The position numbers and the translations under genes were made by a program. From NCBI GenBank assembly GCA_951799405.1, contig OX637362.1:9006703-9070702 (forward strand): a stretch of 64,000 nucleotides of DNA, in the 5' to 3' direction. The notes below the pieces were generated by a model. That model was not told the origin of the DNA. It did no database searches and saw nothing but the letters and a program-made list of their open reading frames with translations. Below are positions 61,451-64,000 of this stretch, piece after piece; position 1 is the first letter of the stretch; each line of letters opens with the position of its first letter. Source of the DNA: Agapetus fuscipes. Taxonomy: Eukaryota > Arthropoda > Insecta > Trichoptera > Glossosomatidae.

Positions 61451-61686
61451 CCCTTAGTACAAGTTGCAAAACTTGAGTAATGCAAAGTTTACGGAAAACA
61501 TTAAAGAGTGATTTCTCCCAATATCTGCCGTTTTTGTTTCTTACACTTTATCTTCTTAGCAAAAGAGTTACAGTGATGAAGAAAATCAAGTTTAAACAAA
61601 CAAAAATGACAGATTTTGGGAGAAATCAATCTTTAATATTTTCCGTAAACTTTACTTTATTCAAGTTTTGCAACTCGTACTAAGGG
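61451..61686. mobile_element. MITE with about 60-base inverted repeats, copy 2
   Basis: CCCTTAGTACAAGTTGCAAA at the left and TTGCAACTCGTACTAAGGG at the right form the inverted ends. Internal words (CACTTTATCTTCTTAGCAAA, CAAACAAAAATGACAG) match 25689-25908. The two copies differ by a handful of bases and small indels. Confidence 0.92.
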
Positions 61687-61917
61687 TACAGATTATTATT
61701 TTGTAATGTAAATGTAATAGAAATGTAAAGAAAGGGCAGTTTTTGTGTTTGCTACTACTCAATGGCTCTCTGCTATCCGGGGGGGAAAATCTGAAACTGT
61801 GCATTAAAGGGTTATCAGGATTCCCTGCAGAAATAGAAATACATTTTTTTTAGTTGATTTGTATATTTTATTTATTTAAAAATCACAAGAGAAAACAGAA
61901 AGGATCCCTCTTGAAAG

Positions 61918-61980
61918 CATCAAGAATAATGTAAGTTCTCCAAAAATGGTTTGTCAAATATCCAAAAAGTGAAATTAAAT
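61918..61980. repeat. fragment of the AATAATGTAAGTTCTC element
   Basis: AAGAATAATGTAAGTTCTCC and GGTTTGTCAAATATCCAAAA match the element at 54225 and 63036. Confidence 0.6.
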
Positions 61981-62119
61981 TTTTGGAATGTTTCACCGTT
62001 ATCTGCGATGGGCGAAATGTTGCTGCTCTTCCATATAAAATTCTCTCACATTTAAAGTGCCTGTATTGTTATTCTTAAATCCTGAGTAAATTTTATAAAA
62101 AAAACTCCTAAATGTCATA

Positions 62120-62570
62120 TCAGTTTCATCATGCTGAAGAGGCCGATTGCAGGTATTGGTGAAACATCTGGAAGCTCCAACTCCAATAGATCACTGTGAC
62201 TGTATCCTGCCGCTGTTCCACAGATGCGTCTCCACTTTTTTCTGTCCTTGCATACCTCTTTCATCTCTTCAACATTCATCACTTTCTTGATACATTCTCT
62301 TCTCTTATTCTCACTCTGCAGGTTCCATTCTTTCGCAATCTCACCTATTTGGTCTATCCATTAATCCTTCCTCGGTCTTCCCCTTCCACGCTTTTCTGAC
62401 ATTTTCTCTGTACACTTTCTTTGTTAGTCATTCATCATCCATTCTTTCAAGATGTCTGAACCATCTCATTGTGCTTTTTTGTACTTTAATTCTTAAATCC
62501 TCTTTTATACTACACTCGTTCGTCACCCAATCATTACGTACTCTATCATTCAGTGTCTTTCCAGGCATGG
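62120..62570 (-). mobile_element. LINE 3' coding fragment, longer
   Basis: In minus reading it gives LNDRVRNDWVTNE, STMRWFRHLERMDD, then TEEGLMDQIGEIAKEWN, MKEVCKDRKKWRRICGTAA. This is the fullest example in the window of the LINE tail found at 2232, 19535 and 56500. It has a few stops. Confidence 0.75.
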
Positions 62571-62721
62571 CTCTCAGGTAAGCCATTTCAACCATGCATA
62601 CTTTACTTAAAACTCAGATTCGTTAACTGTCCACCAACAAATCCCGGAAAACAACTCTACAGTGAAATCAATAATACACTTAATTTAATTTGTTAATACA
62701 TCAAACAACCGCAATTCCAGT

Positions 62722-62921
62722 TTAGATTTGTCCTTCACAAGTATGTGGTTCAGGAGACACGTAGATAACGCAGTCGTCTATGGTGTGGACCTTACTCTTG
62801 CAGGAGGCCTTCTTGCTGCACCTCCAGCGGGTCTTCACGCCAGGCTTGCCATTTGTATAATACTTGTATCCATTGTAAAACAAATTCTTATCCCCTCTGG
62901 CATTGCCACAAAATGCGGCTC
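62722..62921 (-). CDS. mod(mdg4): mod(mdg4) alternative 3' exon E27, H-T-C variant
   Basis: The acceptor is GTTTGATGTATTTCAG, with the exon starting GAGCCGCATTTTGTG at 62921. The frame is 65 residues to TAA at 62722-62724. It has no early ATG. It reads FCGNARGDKNLFYNGYKYYT, RWRCSKKASC (five residues between cysteines) and PEPHTCEGQI, then stop. Like E26 it ends the finger with His-Thr-Cys. It is the rightmost exon of the array seen here. The shared 5' exons should be further right if the gene is spliced in cis. Confidence 0.87.
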
Positions 62922-63029
62922 CTGAAATACATCAAACAAGAAAATGCTATAAAATTTGGAAAGATTTATTAATTTACAATAATAGTAACTACACAGTTAA
63001 AATTTATTTATTGTATATTGATACACAAA

Positions 63030-63240
63030 CCGTTGTAAGAGAACTTACATTATTCTAACGAAACGTCGAGAATAATGTAAGTTTTCTTATAACGGTTCGT
63101 CTAATATCCGATTAATAAATTTTAACTATGTAGTTATTGCTGGAGTGATGTTTTCCGGGATCTGTTGCCGTGGTCTGTGGGAGCTGCAGCTTCCAGACGT
63201 TTCGCCCATTTCTACGATGGGCTTCTTCAGCGTAAAGTAT
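63030..63240. repeat. MITE pieces upstream of E27
   Basis: 63036-63105 is an inverted-repeat pair of the AATAATGTAAGTT type (AGAGAACTTACATTATTCTA and GAGAATAATGTAAGTTTTCT). 63145-63235 carries GATCTGTTGCCGTGGTCTGT and TTCGCCCATTTCTACGATGG, as at 49930. Confidence 0.75.
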
Positions 63241-63439
63241 GATGATGAAGATGATCTTGATGAGAACTGTGATGCAAGTGTATGTACACTGAGGGTTTAT
63301 ATGTGCAAACTAAACACACTTTGAATGCGAGTTTGTTAATTCAGCAGAGACATCTGTGTATTTTCGCATGTGGAACTATGGGGTCCATCAGCAAACCATC
63401 TTGCTTCTACAGTATGTGTTTGTCATTTTAATTAGTTAG

Positions 63440-63690
63440 TGTTAGTAATGAAATCAAGAAGACTTCAGTGGGCCAGACATGCAGCAGAGAACTTCAGGAT
63501 AATCAGAAATGTCTTGCATTGTGCCCTCTCTGGTGTCAGAGCACTTGGATGCCGAAGAAAATGATAGACAGACAATGTTGAGGCAGAAACAGAAGTCCTG
63601 GGAGTAAGGGAACCATGGAGGAGCGGCACAAGATAGAGAGTCCTAGAGGATTGTGGTGCGGGAGGCCCTGAGCCTTAAAAGCTTTTATGC
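63440..63690 (+). mobile_element. decayed LINE C-terminal fragment
   Basis: It reads SRRLQWARHAAENFRI, IRNVLHCALSGVRALGCRRK and DNVEAETEVLGVREPWRS. This follows the LQWAGHVxRM ... GRPRxRWxDNVExDLxxLGVRxW pattern of LINE polyprotein ends, with stops. Confidence 0.65.
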
Positions 63691-63743
63691 CAGAGGAAGT
63701 AAGTAATTCATAATAAAGCAGTGCCTTACCAATTGAACGGATA

Positions 63744-64000
63744 GCTTCCTTGACTTGTAGGTTGGTATGCGGCTGACCACCCATGCTGTAGAAAATGGTT
63801 CACTTTGCCAAAGTCACTCCTGTTTCAGGGAAGGTCGGCAAGAGTTGCAGGGTGTATGTTCATTTGAGATTCGTATTATATTGTAAGTCCACATGCAGCA
63901 TGTTTAAACCCTTCTTTTTTTGATCTGTGTTTAAACCGAACTTATAGTGTCTGCTTGTGAAAATGCATGTAATGTGAATCCTTAATGATACTTATCTTTG
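63744..64000 (-). repeat. family C repeat, runs off the right edge
   Basis: From CTTCCTTGACTTGTAGGTTG to GAATCCTTAATGATACTTAT. The tail end is cut by the window edge, and a short insert lies near 63906-63940. Confidence 0.9.

Overview
The window looks like nuclear DNA of an insect, most likely a moth or butterfly. It has AT-rich non-coding DNA, short GC-rich coding exons with GT-AG borders, many tRNA-derived SINEs, MITEs and hAT elements, and one full-length LINE. The order Lepidoptera is an inference from the general look of the locus and repeats; the insect assignment is firmer.

The main content is a one-strand array of alternative 3' terminal exons that I assign to mod(mdg4), the BTB/FLYWCH chromatin and insulator gene. 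I find 26 FLYWCH-type exons on the minus strand between positions 1602 and 62921 (called E1 to E27 from left to right; E15 is a different cassette). Each begins at a 3' splice site, encodes about 55 to 169 residues, contains one FLYWCH-like zinc finger and ends at its own stop codon. The length from splice acceptor to stop is 3n+2 in every one, so all need the same upstream reading phase: one base of a codon supplied by the shared exon. The shared BTB exons are not in the window and should lie to the right (beyond 64000) or elsewhere. No FLYWCH exon was found on the plus strand.

E15 (27326 to 26252) is a two-exon cassette coding for a pair of C2H2 zinc fingers, joined by a 794-base intron, and it has the same entry phase. 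It may be a C2H2 version of the alternative tail, or part of another gene. The array shows recent growth: tandem pairs E5/E6, E9/E10 and E18/E19, a truncated copy of E26 at 61095-61171, and decayed tandem copies of the last codons of E11 and E17 just downstream of those exons. In E8 a foldback element has become the C-terminal coding sequence.

Mobile DNA fills the introns. 27.6-33.1 kb is a plus-strand LINE of the jockey/CR1 type with open ORF1 and ORF2 and a poly-A tail. 41.4-46.0 kb is a nest: a SINE split by a degenerate hAT element (target duplication GATCTATG), itself split by a hAT element with an intact 717-codon transposase (target duplication GCGCGCGG). Other repeats are three tRNA-derived SINE families, an abundant element of about 250 bases with a TTAGATTAGA tail, several MITEs, fragments of LINE 3' coding ends, a 100-base satellite (5.6-6.4 kb) and a 26-base minisatellite at the left edge.

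Functionally, each alternative exon would give the shared BTB protein a different zinc finger, and hence a different partner or target. In Drosophila such tails can be joined by trans-splicing. Nothing in this window alone shows whether cis or trans joining is used here.
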